A DNA stretch of 64,000 bases from Nostoc sp. TCL26-01 (GCF_013393945.1 NZ_CP040297.1:558001-622000), one strand, 5' to 3'; positions 17,010 through 26,679 are shown, counted from the first letter of the stretch. The notes: generated by a model from the letters alone, not told the origin. Numbers and translations: made by a program.

Positions 17010-18425
17010 ATGCAGCAAGCGTCTCATCCCACAGTCATCCTGGGTGGTGGCTTCGCTGGACTGTTTACAGCTTTACACTTAAGCCAGCAAAATTACTCTC
17101 GTCCGATTATTTTAATTGAACAGCGCGATCGCTTCAGCTTCAAGCCCTTATTGTACGAACTACTAAGTGGTGAACTGCACAGCGAACAGGTTTACCCCCG
17201 CTACAAAGAACTTTTAGCTGGTAGTAGTGTCACCTTTGTGCAAGATACGGTAGAGTCGGTCGATTTAGATCAACGTAGAGTAGGGCTAGTTTCTGGCAAG
17301 CTGGTTAATTACAGCAACTTAGTGTTAGCCCTGGGTGGTAAAACCACTTATTTTAATACTCCAGGTGCGGCAGAATATGCTGTGCCATTTACTTCTGGAG
17401 AACAGGCGATCGCTTTGCGAAAGCACTTACGTCACAGACTACATCAAGCAATTCAAACTTCAGACTCAGCCCAGCGTCGGCTACTACTCACTGTTGCCAT
17501 TATTGGTGCAGGCCCAGCTGGCATTGAACTAGCTTGTACTTTAGCGGATTTATTACCCATCTGGTACGACGAGTTGGGCGGTGATGCTAATGAAATTCGG
17601 GTTGTGTTAGTCAACCGTAGCCAGGAAATTCTCAAGGGCGATGTCAATAGCCATTTGCGCTGCACTGCACAGCGCGCGCTCAAACGTCGAGTCATTCCTG
17701 TGGATTTCCTCTTTAATGCGGCTGTGACACAAATTCAAGCGCAAGCTGTGGAGTATCAGCAAAACGAACAAACAAAAGTGTTACAGGCTGGGACAATTGT
17801 GTGGACTGCTGGAACTGCCCCTAATCCTTTATTGATGGAGTTACCAGTTCCCCACAATCGAGGGCGATTATTGGTAACACCCACATTGCAACTAGCTGAT
17901 TTTCCCGAAGTTTTTGCGGCGGGTGACTGCGCGGCAAATCAGGACAATCCCCAACCACCGACAGCCCAAGTAGCCTATCAACAAGGAAAAGCGATCGCTC
18001 ACAATCTCCAGTGTCTCCAAGAACACAAACCCACAATTCCCGTCCAAATTCAAATGCGTGGCACTTTGATGAAATTGGGACTCAACGAAGGTGTTGCCAA
18101 TTTATTCAATAAAGTTCAAATTCAAGGTCAGCCCGGTCATCTTATCAGAGAAGCGACCTATTTACAATTACTGCCCAACTCTGCACATAACCGTAAAGTG
18201 ACAACTGAGTGGCTAACTGATGAGTTATTCCAACGCCATCGTCCCTTTTCTCATATGCAATTGGGACAAACCCCTTGGTTATATGGAATGGCAACCATCG
18301 CTGCTGGACTGATCATAGCCACCCCCCTAGTCTTGCGAGCTGCTCAACCCACACAATTTCAACAAAACTTCAGTTGGACAGGTATCCCAACTTTACTTAA
18401 TCAACTAGCACCTTCTGCTAAATAA
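17010..18425 (+). CDS. Type II NAD(P)H dehydrogenase (NDH-2 family)
   Basis: 471 residues, FAD/NAD(P)-dependent oxidoreductase. FAD-binding motif VILGGGFAGLFTALHL at residues ~9-24, NAD(P)-binding motif IIGAGPAGIELACTL near residue 163, and a second FAD motif VFAAGDCAA near residue 305. The C-terminal hydrophobic segment (MATIAAGLIIATPLVL) would anchor it to the membrane. It probably oxidises NAD(P)H and reduces the plastoquinone pool without pumping protons, and in cyanobacteria may act as a redox sensor. The next two genes on this strand are also membrane or redox proteins. Confidence 0.88.
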   Translation: MQQASHPTVILGGGFAGLFTALHLSQQNYSRPIILIEQRDRFSFKPLLYELLSGELHSEQVYPRYKELLAGSSVTFVQDTVESVDLDQRRVGLVSGKLVNYSNLVLALGGKTTYFNTPGAAEYAVPFTSGEQAIALRKHLRHRLHQAIQTSDSAQRRLLLTVAIIGAGPAGIELACTLADLLPIWYDELGGDANEIRVVLVNRSQEILKGDVNSHLRCTAQRALKRRVIPVDFLFNAAVTQIQAQAVEYQQNEQTKVLQAGTIVWTAGTAPNPLLMELPVPHNRGRLLVTPTLQLADFPEVFAAGDCAANQDNPQPPTAQVAYQQGKAIAHNLQCLQEHKPTIPVQIQMRGTLMKLGLNEGVANLFNKVQIQGQPGHLIREATYLQLLPNSAHNRKVTTEWLTDELFQRHRPFSHMQLGQTPWLYGMATIAAGLIIATPLVLRAAQPTQFQQNFSWTGIPTLLNQLAPSAK

Positions 18426-18615
18426 TTCCAATAGTCAATGGTCAATAGTCAATGGTCAATAGTCATTGGTCATTGGTCATTCGACTTCCGACTTCTACTC
18501 AGCACTCAGCACTCACCACTCCCTCACTCCCTCACTCAGCACTCAGCACTCACCACTCCCTCACTCCCTCACTCCCTCACTCCCTCACTCACCACTCACC
18601 ACTCCCTCACTCCTT
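18426..18615. repeat. STRR block reaching to a start codon
   Basis: AATAGTC/AATGGTC heptamers followed by CAGCACT and CCTCACT arrays occupy the whole NDH-2 to DoxX-like gap. The array ends (CTCACTCCTT) immediately before the ATG at 18616, so no Shine-Dalgarno sequence separates the repeat from the gene. Confidence 0.9.
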
Positions 18616-19131
18616 ATGAAATACTTACTCAACCTCCGGACAGCTTTTATCGTCAATCGTGTAATGGTAGGGCTTTTCTTTTTCCTATCTGGTATTGGTA
18701 ATTATCTCAACTTCAGCATTCCCAACGGTTTCTACCAGACGGTCTTGACGCTAAAACTGCAAATAATTGGGCCAGGAATTCCCCCAGGATGGGAAGGTAT
18801 AGGGCCGCTACCTGGGTTCTTCGCCATTCCCTATGCTTGGTTGCTACCTTTAGCAGAGATGACGCTAGGTGCTTTGTTTGCTCTCAACTTTTGGTTACGG
18901 TGGACAGGATTACTGCTGATTTTAATGACATTTAGCATCGTCCTCGCATTTGGCATCGTACCTGGTGGTAGTGTTTTTGCTAATGGAGTAGAGAGCTTTA
19001 ACAAAGTTATCTTATTTATGACTTTAATCTGGATGTGCATTGCTTACGAAGCACATGAACAAAAAATGAGTCGTCGTCGCGCTCAAGCAGCTGCCGAATA
19101 TACTATGACATCCTCTACTAATGATATGTAA
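18616..19131 (+). CDS. DoxX-like integral membrane protein
   Basis: 171 residues with four predicted spans (NRVMVGLFFFLSGIGNYL; YAWLLPLAEMTLGALFAL; WTGLLLILMTFSIVLAFGI; FNKVILFMTLIWMCIAY), matching the DoxX/DoxD-like four-helix layout (start NRVMVGLFF and conserved PLAE). I started it at ATG 18616; the frame continues upstream only through heptamer repeats. The role may be in quinone or thiol redox chemistry, as for some DoxX proteins, but no catalytic residue is diagnostic. It lies between NDH-2 and a GMC oxidoreductase. Confidence 0.7.
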   Translation: MKYLLNLRTAFIVNRVMVGLFFFLSGIGNYLNFSIPNGFYQTVLTLKLQIIGPGIPPGWEGIGPLPGFFAIPYAWLLPLAEMTLGALFALNFWLRWTGLLLILMTFSIVLAFGIVPGGSVFANGVESFNKVILFMTLIWMCIAYEAHEQKMSRRRAQAAAEYTMTSSTNDM

Positions 19132-19253
19132 TCAGAGGCAATAGGTAAAACTTCTTCAATTACATAGCTTGTTTCTCGCTCTTGGCGAGTATTACCAATT
19201 ACATCTAATTCACATCAGGTGTGAATTAGCATAACTTTACTTGCAAAAAATTT

Positions 19254-20825
19254 ATGACCACTGTACATTACGATGTCATAATTATTGGTACTGGAGCCGG
19301 GGGCGGTACACTTGCTTATCGTCTAGCTCCCACTGGGAAAAAAATTCTGATTCTGGAACGTGGTGCTTTTTTACCCCGTGAAAAAGCAAACTGGGACACA
19401 GTGCAAGTAGTCCAGAAAGACCGCTATCATACTCAAGAAGCTTGGTATGACGACAAAGCACAGGTTATTTATCCTGGTACGGGCTATTTTGTTGGTGGTA
19501 ATACTAAAGTCTATGGTGGTGCGCTATTTCGCTGGCGAGAACAAGATTTTGATCAAGTGATTCACAAGGATGGTATTTCCCCGGCTTGGCCTCTCAAGTA
19601 CAAGGATTTTCAACCTTATTACACTGAGGCGGAAAAGCTTTATGAAGTGCATGGTAAACGGGGTTTAGACCCAACTGAGGCATCTGAGACGGCAGAATAT
19701 TTTTATCCGGCTATTCACCACGAACCGCGTATCCAAGAGATTCATGACTCGCTGACAACAGAAGGTTTTCATCCGTTTTATTTACCACTGGCGATTAAGT
19801 TAAATGAAGTAAATCGTCGTCTGAGTGCTTGCATTCGTTGTAACACCTGTGATGGGTTTCCTTGTCTAGTTGATGCTAAAGCTGATGCCGATGTGAATTG
19901 CATCCGTCCAGCAGAGCAGTATGATCATGTGACACTCATTACTGAAGCCAGGGTAAAACGTCTACATACAAGTGCTTCTGGACGAGAAGTAACGGCGGTG
20001 GAAACGGAAATTGATGGAGAAATCTATTTGTTTTCTGGTGATATTGTAGTTGTTGCCTGTGGGTCAATTAATTCTGCTGCTTTATTGTTGCGTTCGGCTA
20101 ATGCACAGCATCCCAATGGACTGGCGAATAGTTCGGATCAGGTAGGACGCAATTTAATGAAGCATCAAAATGGAGCGATTATTGGAGTCAGTTTAAAAGC
20201 TAATCCCACGACATTTCAAAAAACCCTAGCAATTAACGATTTTTACTGGGGTGATGAGGATTTTGATTACCCAATGGGTCATGTACAGTTATTGGGTAAA
20301 GTAAATGCAGATATGATTGCTCAAGAGTCTCCCTCAGTGTTAGGTTTATCTTTTCAGGAAAGACATACATTTGAGGCGATCGCTAATCATTCGGTAGACT
20401 GGTGGCTCACATCTGAAGATTTGCCAGACCCCAACAACCGCGTCACACTCCGGGGTGATTCTATCCAGCTACATTACACTGAAAATAACACCAGTGCTTA
20501 CAATCGACTGGTGAATCGCTGGACACAAGTCCTCAAAGCCATTGGTTGTGGTGAACGAATTATTCCCGCTTCCTTTTATTTCCGCAAAAAAATTCCGTTG
20601 CAAGGTGTGGCTCATCAGTGCGGGACTTGTCGCTTTGGTGAAGATCCCCAGACTTCAGTTTTAGACCTTAATTGTCGTACCCACGATGTTGATAATTTAT
20701 ATGTCGTAGATGGTAGTTTTTTCCGTTCTAGTGCTGCCGTTAACCCCACTCTCACAATTATTGCTAATGCTCTACGTGTAGGCGATCGCCTGATGGAACG
20801 GATGATGGGAACAGGTGACAGGTAA
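19254..20825 (+). CDS. GMC-family FAD oxidoreductase
   Basis: 523 residues. FAD-binding IIIGTGAGGGTLAYRLAPTG at the N-terminus, GMC-type VGGNTKVYGGALFRWRE, and the C-terminal signature AAVNPTLTIIANALRVGDRL that contributes to the active site. GMC enzymes oxidise alcohols, sugars or sterols. A cysteine cluster in the middle (ACIRCNTCDGFPC, then a later C) is not found in classic glucose or choline oxidases. It is reminiscent of bacterial GMC dehydrogenases that pass electrons to a partner rather than to oxygen. NDH-2 and a DoxX-like protein precede it. Substrate unknown. Confidence 0.85.
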   Translation: MTTVHYDVIIIGTGAGGGTLAYRLAPTGKKILILERGAFLPREKANWDTVQVVQKDRYHTQEAWYDDKAQVIYPGTGYFVGGNTKVYGGALFRWREQDFDQVIHKDGISPAWPLKYKDFQPYYTEAEKLYEVHGKRGLDPTEASETAEYFYPAIHHEPRIQEIHDSLTTEGFHPFYLPLAIKLNEVNRRLSACIRCNTCDGFPCLVDAKADADVNCIRPAEQYDHVTLITEARVKRLHTSASGREVTAVETEIDGEIYLFSGDIVVVACGSINSAALLLRSANAQHPNGLANSSDQVGRNLMKHQNGAIIGVSLKANPTTFQKTLAINDFYWGDEDFDYPMGHVQLLGKVNADMIAQESPSVLGLSFQERHTFEAIANHSVDWWLTSEDLPDPNNRVTLRGDSIQLHYTENNTSAYNRLVNRWTQVLKAIGCGERIIPASFYFRKKIPLQGVAHQCGTCRFGEDPQTSVLDLNCRTHDVDNLYVVDGSFFRSSAAVNPTLTIIANALRVGDRLMERMMGTGDR

Positions 20826-20893
20826 CAGGGAATAGGGGATAGGGGATAGGGGATAGAGTTTTTAGTAGGGGCTTACTGCGTAAGTCCTTATAC

Positions 20894-20958
20894 CATTTCA
20901 CGTTAATCATGATACACATAAATTATGTAGAGACGTTGCAATGCAACGTCTCTACTGT
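20894..20958. repeat. 65-bp dispersed repeat containing a perfect 29-bp palindrome
   Basis: Matches 50456-50520 with three differences. Bases 20927-20955 are a perfect inverted repeat (GTAGAGACGTTGCA, one base, TGCAACGTCTCTAC). A further half-copy follows at 20965-20985. It sits 3' of the GMC gene and 3' of clpB (convergent), so it may terminate transcription. Confidence 0.85.
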
Positions 20959-21035
20959 GTGCTGTTTGCAACGTCTCTACTGTTTCACATTTAAGGGAAA
21001 TTGTTATTACCTATGTATTTGGATGGTTTAATAGT

Positions 21036-23654
21036 TTAACTACTAAATATCTCCACAGGTAAACGACTAAAGGACAATCTTTCATTCTGTACATCAACAA
21101 AAATTGTGTCCCCATCGTTGAATTCACCGCGCAAAATAGCTTTAGCAATTTGTGTTTCTAATTCGCGCTGAATTGCTCGTTTGAGTGGACGCGCCCCAAA
21201 TACAGGGTCATAGCCTACTTCTGCTAAAAAGTCAAGAGCCGCATCGGAGAGTCGGAGGGAAATTTTGCGATCGCTCAATCTCTGTCTTAATCTCTCAACC
21301 TGCAACTGGACAATTTGTCGCAATTCTCTCTTATCTAAGCCGTGGAAGATGATGATTTCGTCAATGCGGTTGAGAAATTCTGGACGGAAGCTATTTCGCA
21401 TTGCTTCCATGACCCGATGGCGCATTTCATCGTAGCGGGAGTTATCTCCGGCGATATCGAGGATGAACTGAGAACCGATATTACTGGTCATAATAATGAT
21501 CGTGTTCTTAAAGTCCACTGTATGACCTTGGGCATCGGTGACACGTCCATCATCCAGAATTTGTAGGAAAATATTAAACACATCGGGATGGGCTTTCTCA
21601 ATTTCGTCAAAGAGAATCACGGCATAAGGACGACGACGAATAGCTTCTGTGAGTTGTCCCCCTTCTTCGTAACCTACATATCCGGGAGGCGCACCAATTA
21701 ACCGGGAAACAGCGTGTTTCTCCATATACTCGGACATATCAATCCGCACCAGTGCTTCTTCGGTGTCGAACATATAAGCTGCGAGTGCCTTGGCTAACTC
21801 GGTTTTACCGACACCTGTGGGGCCGAGGAAAACAAAGCTAGCTGTGGGACGATTGGGATCAGCCAAACCAGCCCGCGATCGCTGAATGGCATCGGCAACG
21901 GCTGTGACGGCTTCAGCTTGTCCAATGACGCGATGATGGAGTTCATCTTCTAGGTGTAGGAGTTTTTCTTTCTCCGATTCCACCAACTTACTGATGGGGA
22001 TACCTGTCCATTTAGAAATAACTTCGGCAATATCACCTTCAGTTACTTCTTCTCGCAACAAGGATTTACCTGTACCTTGGGCTTGAGATAATTCTCTTTC
22101 TGCTATTTCCAATTGGCGTTGTAAGTCTGTTAACGTGCCAAATTTTAACTTAGCTGCCGTTTCCAGGTCATAATTACGTTCCGCCTGCTGAATTTCTAGA
22201 TTAACTCGTTCAATCTCTTTTTTAATCGACTGAATTTTGTCAATAATATCTTTTTCCGATTGCCATTGGGCGCTCAAAGTTCTTTGTTCTTCTTTGAGAT
22301 CAGCAATTTCTCTTTCTAGTCTTTCCAAGCGTTCGCGGGAAGCGGCATCACTTTCTTTTTGCAAAGATAGCTTCTCCATTTCCAATTGCAGAATCTTGCG
22401 ATCAATTTCGTCGAGTTCCTCTGGCTTGGAAGTAATCTCCATTTTCAACCTAGCGGCGGCTTCGTCTACCAAATCGATCGCCTTATCTGGGAGGAAGCGA
22501 TCGCTAATATAACGGCTAGACAATGTAGCGGCTGCTACTAAGGCACTATCAGAAATCTTCACCCCATGATGGTTTTCGTAGCGTTCCCGCAACCCCCGCA
22601 AGATGGAGATTGTATCTTCCACGCTGGGCTGATCTACATAAACTTGTTGGAAGCGTCTTTCCAGTGCTGCATCTTTTTCAATATATTTACGATATTCATC
22701 TAAAGTTGTTGCCCCAATGCAACGCAACTCACCCCGCGCTAGCATGGGTTTTAACAAGTTACCAGCATCCATTGCCCCTTGAGTTGCACCCGCACCGACA
22801 ACGGTATGAATCTCATCAATAAATAGAACTATATTGCCACCAGATTCGGTGACTTCTTTTAATACGGCTTTGAGACGTTCTTCAAATTCTCCCCGAAATT
22901 TAGCCCCCGCAATCATTGCCCCCATATCTAAAGAAATCAGCTTGCGGTCTTTCAAGGATTGGGGAACATCACCGGCGACGATGCGCTGTGCTAGTCCTTC
23001 GGCGATCGCTGTTTTCCCCACACCCGGTTCACCAATCAGCACTGGGTTATTCTTGGTGCGGCGAGAAAGAATTTGAATGGTGCGGCGAATTTCATCATCC
23101 CGGCCAATCACCGGATCAAGTTGACCTTTACGGGCGGCTTCTGTCAGATCACGTCCGTATTTTTCTAGTGATTGATATTTGCCTTCGGGATTTTGGTCGG
23201 TCACTTTTTGACTCCCACGAACTTCTTTAATAATATGCTTGAGTTTATTTTCATCTAAACCGAATTCTTGGAATAATCCTTTGCCGAAACGGTCATCCTT
23301 GGCGTAAGCCAATAATAAATGTTCAATAGAGATAAATTCGTCTTGAAAATCTTTCCGATATCCTTCCGCCCTGTCTAGGAGTGTATCTAAACTCCGCCCC
23401 AAGTATACCGATGTGCTGCTACCGGAAACTTTGGGTTGACGTTGGATATATTGTTCTGTGCGATCGCTGACTTTTTGTAAGTTTACACCTGCTTTTGTCA
23501 AAATCCCACTGGCTAAACCGTCCTGTTCCAGTAGGGCTTTCATCAAGTGTTCACTTTCTATCTGCTGCTGTTGATGCTGTTTGGCAACTTCAGGCGTATG
23601 GGCGATCGCTTCCCAGGCTTTTTCGGTAAATTGGTTTGGATTAGTTGGTTGCAT
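21036..23654 (-). CDS. clpB: ATP-dependent chaperone ClpB
   Basis: 872 residues, the full length for ClpB disaggregase. N-terminal double-Clp domain; first AAA+ module with [15 protein letters not shown] and [10 protein letters not shown]; middle coiled-coil (about residues 410-530); second AAA+ module with [15 protein letters not shown] and [12 protein letters not shown]. There is no P-loop IGL/F tripeptide for ClpP docking, which fits ClpB and not ClpA or ClpC. It acts with DnaK to rescue aggregated proteins. Cyanobacteria often carry two clpB genes and I cannot say which this is. No CIRCE element is visible in the 23655-23816 gap. Confidence 0.97.
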   Translation of the reverse strand: MQPTNPNQFTEKAWEAIAHTPEVAKQHQQQQIESEHLMKALLEQDGLASGILTKAGVNLQKVSDRTEQYIQRQPKVSGSSTSVYLGRSLDTLLDRAEGYRKDFQDEFISIEHLLLAYAKDDRFGKGLFQEFGLDENKLKHIIKEVRGSQKVTDQNPEGKYQSLEKYGRDLTEAARKGQLDPVIGRDDEIRRTIQILSRRTKNNPVLIGEPGVGKTAIAEGLAQRIVAGDVPQSLKDRKLISLDMGAMIAGAKFRGEFEERLKAVLKEVTESGGNIVLFIDEIHTVVGAGATQGAMDAGNLLKPMLARGELRCIGATTLDEYRKYIEKDAALERRFQQVYVDQPSVEDTISILRGLRERYENHHGVKISDSALVAAATLSSRYISDRFLPDKAIDLVDEAAARLKMEITSKPEELDEIDRKILQLEMEKLSLQKESDAASRERLERLEREIADLKEEQRTLSAQWQSEKDIIDKIQSIKKEIERVNLEIQQAERNYDLETAAKLKFGTLTDLQRQLEIAERELSQAQGTGKSLLREEVTEGDIAEVISKWTGIPISKLVESEKEKLLHLEDELHHRVIGQAEAVTAVADAIQRSRAGLADPNRPTASFVFLGPTGVGKTELAKALAAYMFDTEEALVRIDMSEYMEKHAVSRLIGAPPGYVGYEEGGQLTEAIRRRPYAVILFDEIEKAHPDVFNIFLQILDDGRVTDAQGHTVDFKNTIIIMTSNIGSQFILDIAGDNSRYDEMRHRVMEAMRNSFRPEFLNRIDEIIIFHGLDKRELRQIVQLQVERLRQRLSDRKISLRLSDAALDFLAEVGYDPVFGARPLKRAIQRELETQIAKAILRGEFNDGDTIFVDVQNERLSFSRLPVEIFSS

Positions 23655-23816
23655 AGGTTAGGCTACCACTTTAGAAGCTCAAGTGCAGATAGAACAATTT
23701 GTTCTTATATGGTCATTTTAAAGAGAAGCGCACCATTACCAGGATCGGTCTTCACGTCTTTCTACAGTAGTATTACTTCCCTATTTGCCCACCCTCTCAC
23801 AGTAGGAATTTTATTT

Positions 23817-24662
23817 TTAAATGAGATTACTGGGAAATATAGCTGACTCCGTTACTGGATCAAAAAAGTGAATTTTGTCTGGAGTGAGTGATAGCCATAG
23901 TTGCTCACCAATACTGACTAAACGTTCTGGTGGAATGCGGACTTGGAGAGAATTGGTTGTGTATGTAAACCGAGATTCAGTTTGAGCTAAGGTGACAGTA
24001 ATGTAAGAATCATTACCGAGGTTTTCCACCAAATCTACTTGGACGGGCAGATTTTTAGTAGCAGGTACGCTTAAAGTTAAGTGTTCTGGACGAATGCCTA
24101 AAATAATGGTTTGTCCATCATATTTTTGTAGCGCGGTTCCCCAGACTTCTGGGAGAGTAAAACGGAACTGGGAATGGGTAATTAATAGTGGTGCATGAAA
24201 CTCCACGGGAATAAAATTCATTGGGGGTGTGCCAATAAATTCAGCGACAAAGCGATTAGCAGGATGATTGTAAAGTTCTAAAGGGGATGCAACTTGTTGA
24301 ATTTGCCCTTGATTCATGATGGCAATGCGATCGCCCATTGTCATCGCTTCTGTTTGATCATGGGTAACATAGATCGTTGTTGTCCCTAAATGACGCTGTA
24401 ATTTGACAATTTGGGCGCGGGTTTCGGCTCTTAATTTGGCATCTAAGTTAGACAGTGGCTCATCCATTAAGAATACTTGGGGATTGCGAGCGATCGCTCT
24501 TCCTAATGCTACCCTCTGTCTTTGTCCACCCGATAGTTGTTTCGGTAAGCGATGCAGCAGGGTTTCCATTTGTAACAACTGAGCCACAGCACGTACTTGC
24601 TCATCTACTTCTCGTTCTTTGTCAGAAATGTAACGCAGTCCTTTCGGTAACTTTCTTGTCAC
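23817..24662 (-). CDS. Sugar-type ABC transporter ATPase, C-terminal fragment (frame-disrupted)
   Basis: 281 residues from a GTG at 24662. It carries the signature LSGGQRQRVALGRAIARN, Walker B VFLMDEPLSNLDAKL, switch His in TIYVTHDQTEA, and a C-terminal TOBE-type regulatory domain (GIRPEHLTLS), as in MalK/UgpC ATPases. Walker A is missing; it lies in the next frame upstream (24665-25153). The two pieces together make one normal MalK-like ATPase. This frame is also open well upstream of 24662 through the low-complexity insert, and reads [15 protein letters not shown] across the junction. No permease or binding protein is nearby; such ATPases are often shared by several sugar transporters. Confidence 0.8.
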   Translation of the reverse strand: MTRKLPKGLRYISDKEREVDEQVRAVAQLLQMETLLHRLPKQLSGGQRQRVALGRAIARNPQVFLMDEPLSNLDAKLRAETRAQIVKLQRHLGTTTIYVTHDQTEAMTMGDRIAIMNQGQIQQVASPLELYNHPANRFVAEFIGTPPMNFIPVEFHAPLLITHSQFRFTLPEVWGTALQKYDGQTIILGIRPEHLTLSVPATKNLPVQVDLVENLGNDSYITVTLAQTESRFTYTTNSLQVRIPPERLVSIGEQLWLSLTPDKIHFFDPVTESAIFPSNLI

Positions 24663-24664
24663 AC

Positions 24665-25153
24665 CTACGAGGAGATTTTCTGCCCAGGGGGGGAGAGGGG
24701 AGGAGGGGGAGAGGGGGGATGGGGGGATGGGGTGAAAGATTTGTCCCCTTGTCCCCTTGTCCCTCCTGTTCCAGAACGGCGACGCAAGCCGAAAGCGATG
24801 TTGTCATATACACTCATGTGGGGATAGAGGGCGTAATTTTGAAACACCATCGCAATGTCTCTTTCTTTTGGGGGCAAATCATTAACTAAGCGATCGCCTA
24901 CCCAAATATTACCGCCTGTCATGACTTCCAAGCCAGCAATTAACCGCAGTAGGGTGCTTTTACCACAGCCAGAAGGCCCCACTAGCACCATAAATTCCCC
25001 ATTGGGAATAGTCAGGTTAATCCGCCGCAAGACATTGATATTGTCGTTTACTTCTGCGGCTGCACCAGTTTTCTGGCTAGATGGGGTTGCTGTGCTTTCC
25101 CCTTTACGCGGGGGAAAGCTTTTGTAAATGTTTTCTAAAACAACTTGCGCCAC
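24665..25153 (-). CDS. Sugar-type ABC transporter ATPase, N-terminal fragment (frame-disrupted)
   Basis: 162 residues. Residues 1-130 are the first half of a MalK/UgpC-like ATPase ([15 protein letters not shown]; Walker [19 protein letters not shown]-loop [24 protein letters not shown]). The frame then enters a Ser/Pro repeat (24676-24775) and stops at 24665. The rest of the ATPase continues in another frame. A one-base insertion, or a -1 slip at the C7 run (minus strand; 24687-24693), would join the two. The gene may be a recent pseudogene, may use frameshifting, or may reflect a homopolymer sequencing error. Confidence 0.75.
   Translation of the reverse strand: MAQVVLENIYKSFPPRKGESTATPSSQKTGAAAEVNDNINVLRRINLTIPNGEFMVLVGPSGCGKSTLLRLIAGLEVMTGGNIWVGDRLVNDLPPKERDIAMVFQNYALYPHMSVYDNIAFGLRRRSGTGGTRGQGDKSFTPSPHPPSPPPPLSPPGQKISS
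24676..24775. repeat. G-rich low-complexity insert inside the ABC ATPase gene
   Basis: A plus-strand G-rich block (GGGGGAGAGGGGAGGAGG, GGGGGGATGGGGGGATGG) plus CCCCTTGTCCC repeats interrupts the ATPase between the NIAFGLRRR and RKLPKGLRYIS segments. It contains G runs of 7 (24687-24693), 6 (24713-24718) and 6 (24721-24726). This block is of the same kind as the intergenic STRRs elsewhere in the window. Confidence 0.8.
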
Positions 25154-25188
25154 GGGTGTTAATTATTAGTCATTAGTGAGCTAGCGCG

Positions 25189-25225
25189 GTCTTGGGGGTT
25201 TCCCCCATGAGCGACTAGCGAACTC
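25189..25225. repeat. REP-like palindrome upstream of the ABC ATPase
   Basis: GCGCGGTCTTGGGGGTTTCC and the following CCCATGAGCGACTAG form a GGGGG-TTT-CCCCC hairpin flanked by CTAGCG and CGACTAGCG. It is surrounded by CATTAGTC heptamers in the divergent gap (25154-25401) before the FAD monooxygenase. Confidence 0.65.
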
Positions 25226-25401
25226 GTAAGAGTCATTAGTCAATGGTCATTAGTCAAAGAAGTCCTGGACTATAAACTAATGACGAAGGACATTTTAGCG
25301 TTCATGATACACGTTCTGGATGAATACAAAAAATTAAAAAAATTGCTGGCATTCTCGAAAGCACACTAAGCTTAATTTTAGGGCTGTCTGGAGGTGTTGT
25401 C

Positions 25402-26679
25402 ATGATTACCAATGTACCGCAAGACGTGAGTATCAGTTCTGCCCATGAGATTTTAGATGTACAGACTACCGATTGTTGCATTGTCGGTGGCGGCCCGGCT
25501 GGGGCTGTGTTGGCTTTGCTGTTGGCGCGTCAAGGGATTTCTGTGATGTTGCTGGAAGCCCATAAAGATTTTGATCGGGATTTTCGCGGCGATACGATTC
25601 ACCCATCGGTGATGCAAATTATGGAAGAGTTGGGTTTGAGCGATCGCCTTTTACAATTACCTCATAGCAAGATGCGGCAAATTCGGGTAAAAACGCCAGA
25701 AAATACGTTTACAATGGCTGACTTTAGTCACCTAAAAACTCGCTACCCATATATTACAATGCTGCCTCAAGTGAAATTCTTGGAGTTTATTACCCAGGAA
25801 GCACAACAATATCCGTGTTTTCAACTAGTGATGGGGGCGAATGTACAGGAATTAATTGAGGAAGATGGGGTAATTCATGGTGTGCGCTATCGAGGGGCTG
25901 GTGGTTGGCACGAAATTCGGGCAATGTTGACAGTGGGTGCAGATGGTCGTCATTCACGGTTACGACAGTTGGGGAATTTTGTAGCGGTGGAAACTTCGCC
26001 ACCAATGGATATTCTCTGGTTTCGCTTACCTCGTCAACCAGAAGATGAGGCAGGAGGGATGGGCCGTTTTGCACCGGGTCGGATTATCGCTATGCTTGAC
26101 CGTGGGGATGAATGGCAAATTGCGTATGTGATTCCTAAGGGAGGCTATCAAAAGTTACGGGCTACTGGTTTAGCAGCATTAAAACAGTCTGTGGTGGAAG
26201 TTGTACCAGAATTGAGCGATGGCGTTCCGCCCAGCGTAGCTGATCGCATTCACAGTTTACATGATTGGTCACAGGTAGCTTTTCTCTCGGTGGAATCTAG
26301 TTTGGTGAAGCATTGGTGTCGTCCAGGATTGCTGCTAATTGGTGATGCAGCCCATGTCATGTCCCCAGTTGGCGGAGTCGGGATTAATTACGCCATTCAA
26401 GATGCAGTAGTAGCAGCAAATGTCTTGACTAAACCACTGCAAAATCACCATGTAGAAATTAGCGACTTAGCCAAAGTCCAGCGTCAACGAGAATTACCAA
26501 CACGTATCATCCAAGCATTTCAAACCTTGATCCAGAAGCGAATTTTTGCTCCTGTACTGGCTGCTGATAGTCCCTTTCAATCCCCTGTACCACCCATATT
26601 GCTACGCTTGCCAATTTTGCGCGACTTACCAGCTAGACTAATCGCTTTAGGTGTGTTCCCAGTTCATGTAAAAGTGTAG
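25402..26679 (+). CDS. FAD-dependent monooxygenase (PHBH/UbiH-like fold)
   Basis: 425 residues. N-terminal dinucleotide motif CCIVGGGPAGAVLALLL with a following acidic residue (LLEAHK), the middle motif TVGADGRHSRLR (DG motif of the PHBH class), and LLLIGDAAHVMSPVGGVGIN (GD motif). These define a group A flavoprotein hydroxylase or a geranylgeranyl-reductase-like enzyme. The substrate cannot be told; FAD-binding domain proteins of this kind are common in cyanobacteria. Residues GVPPSVADR (26216-26248) are encoded by a HIP1-flanked repeat, also seen in the AMIN gene. Start ATG 25402 has GGAGG upstream. Confidence 0.88.
   Translation: MITNVPQDVSISSAHEILDVQTTDCCIVGGGPAGAVLALLLARQGISVMLLEAHKDFDRDFRGDTIHPSVMQIMEELGLSDRLLQLPHSKMRQIRVKTPENTFTMADFSHLKTRYPYITMLPQVKFLEFITQEAQQYPCFQLVMGANVQELIEEDGVIHGVRYRGAGGWHEIRAMLTVGADGRHSRLRQLGNFVAVETSPPMDILWFRLPRQPEDEAGGMGRFAPGRIIAMLDRGDEWQIAYVIPKGGYQKLRATGLAALKQSVVEVVPELSDGVPPSVADRIHSLHDWSQVAFLSVESSLVKHWCRPGLLLIGDAAHVMSPVGGVGINYAIQDAVVAANVLTKPLQNHHVEISDLAKVQRQRELPTRIIQAFQTLIQKRIFAPVLAADSPFQSPVPPILLRLPILRDLPARLIALGVFPVHVKV
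26216..26248. repeat. HIP1-flanked repeat inside the FAD monooxygenase gene
   Basis: GCGATGGCGTTCCGCCCAG and the following GCGTAGCTGATCGC lie within the coding sequence and encode DGVPPSVADR. It is the partner of 12968-13000. Confidence 0.75.

Noticed and set aside
24622-24813. 63-codon minus-strand frame spanning the ABC ATPase insert
   Set aside because: Third frame of the insert; it contains neither ATPase motif set and is proline/serine low complexity.
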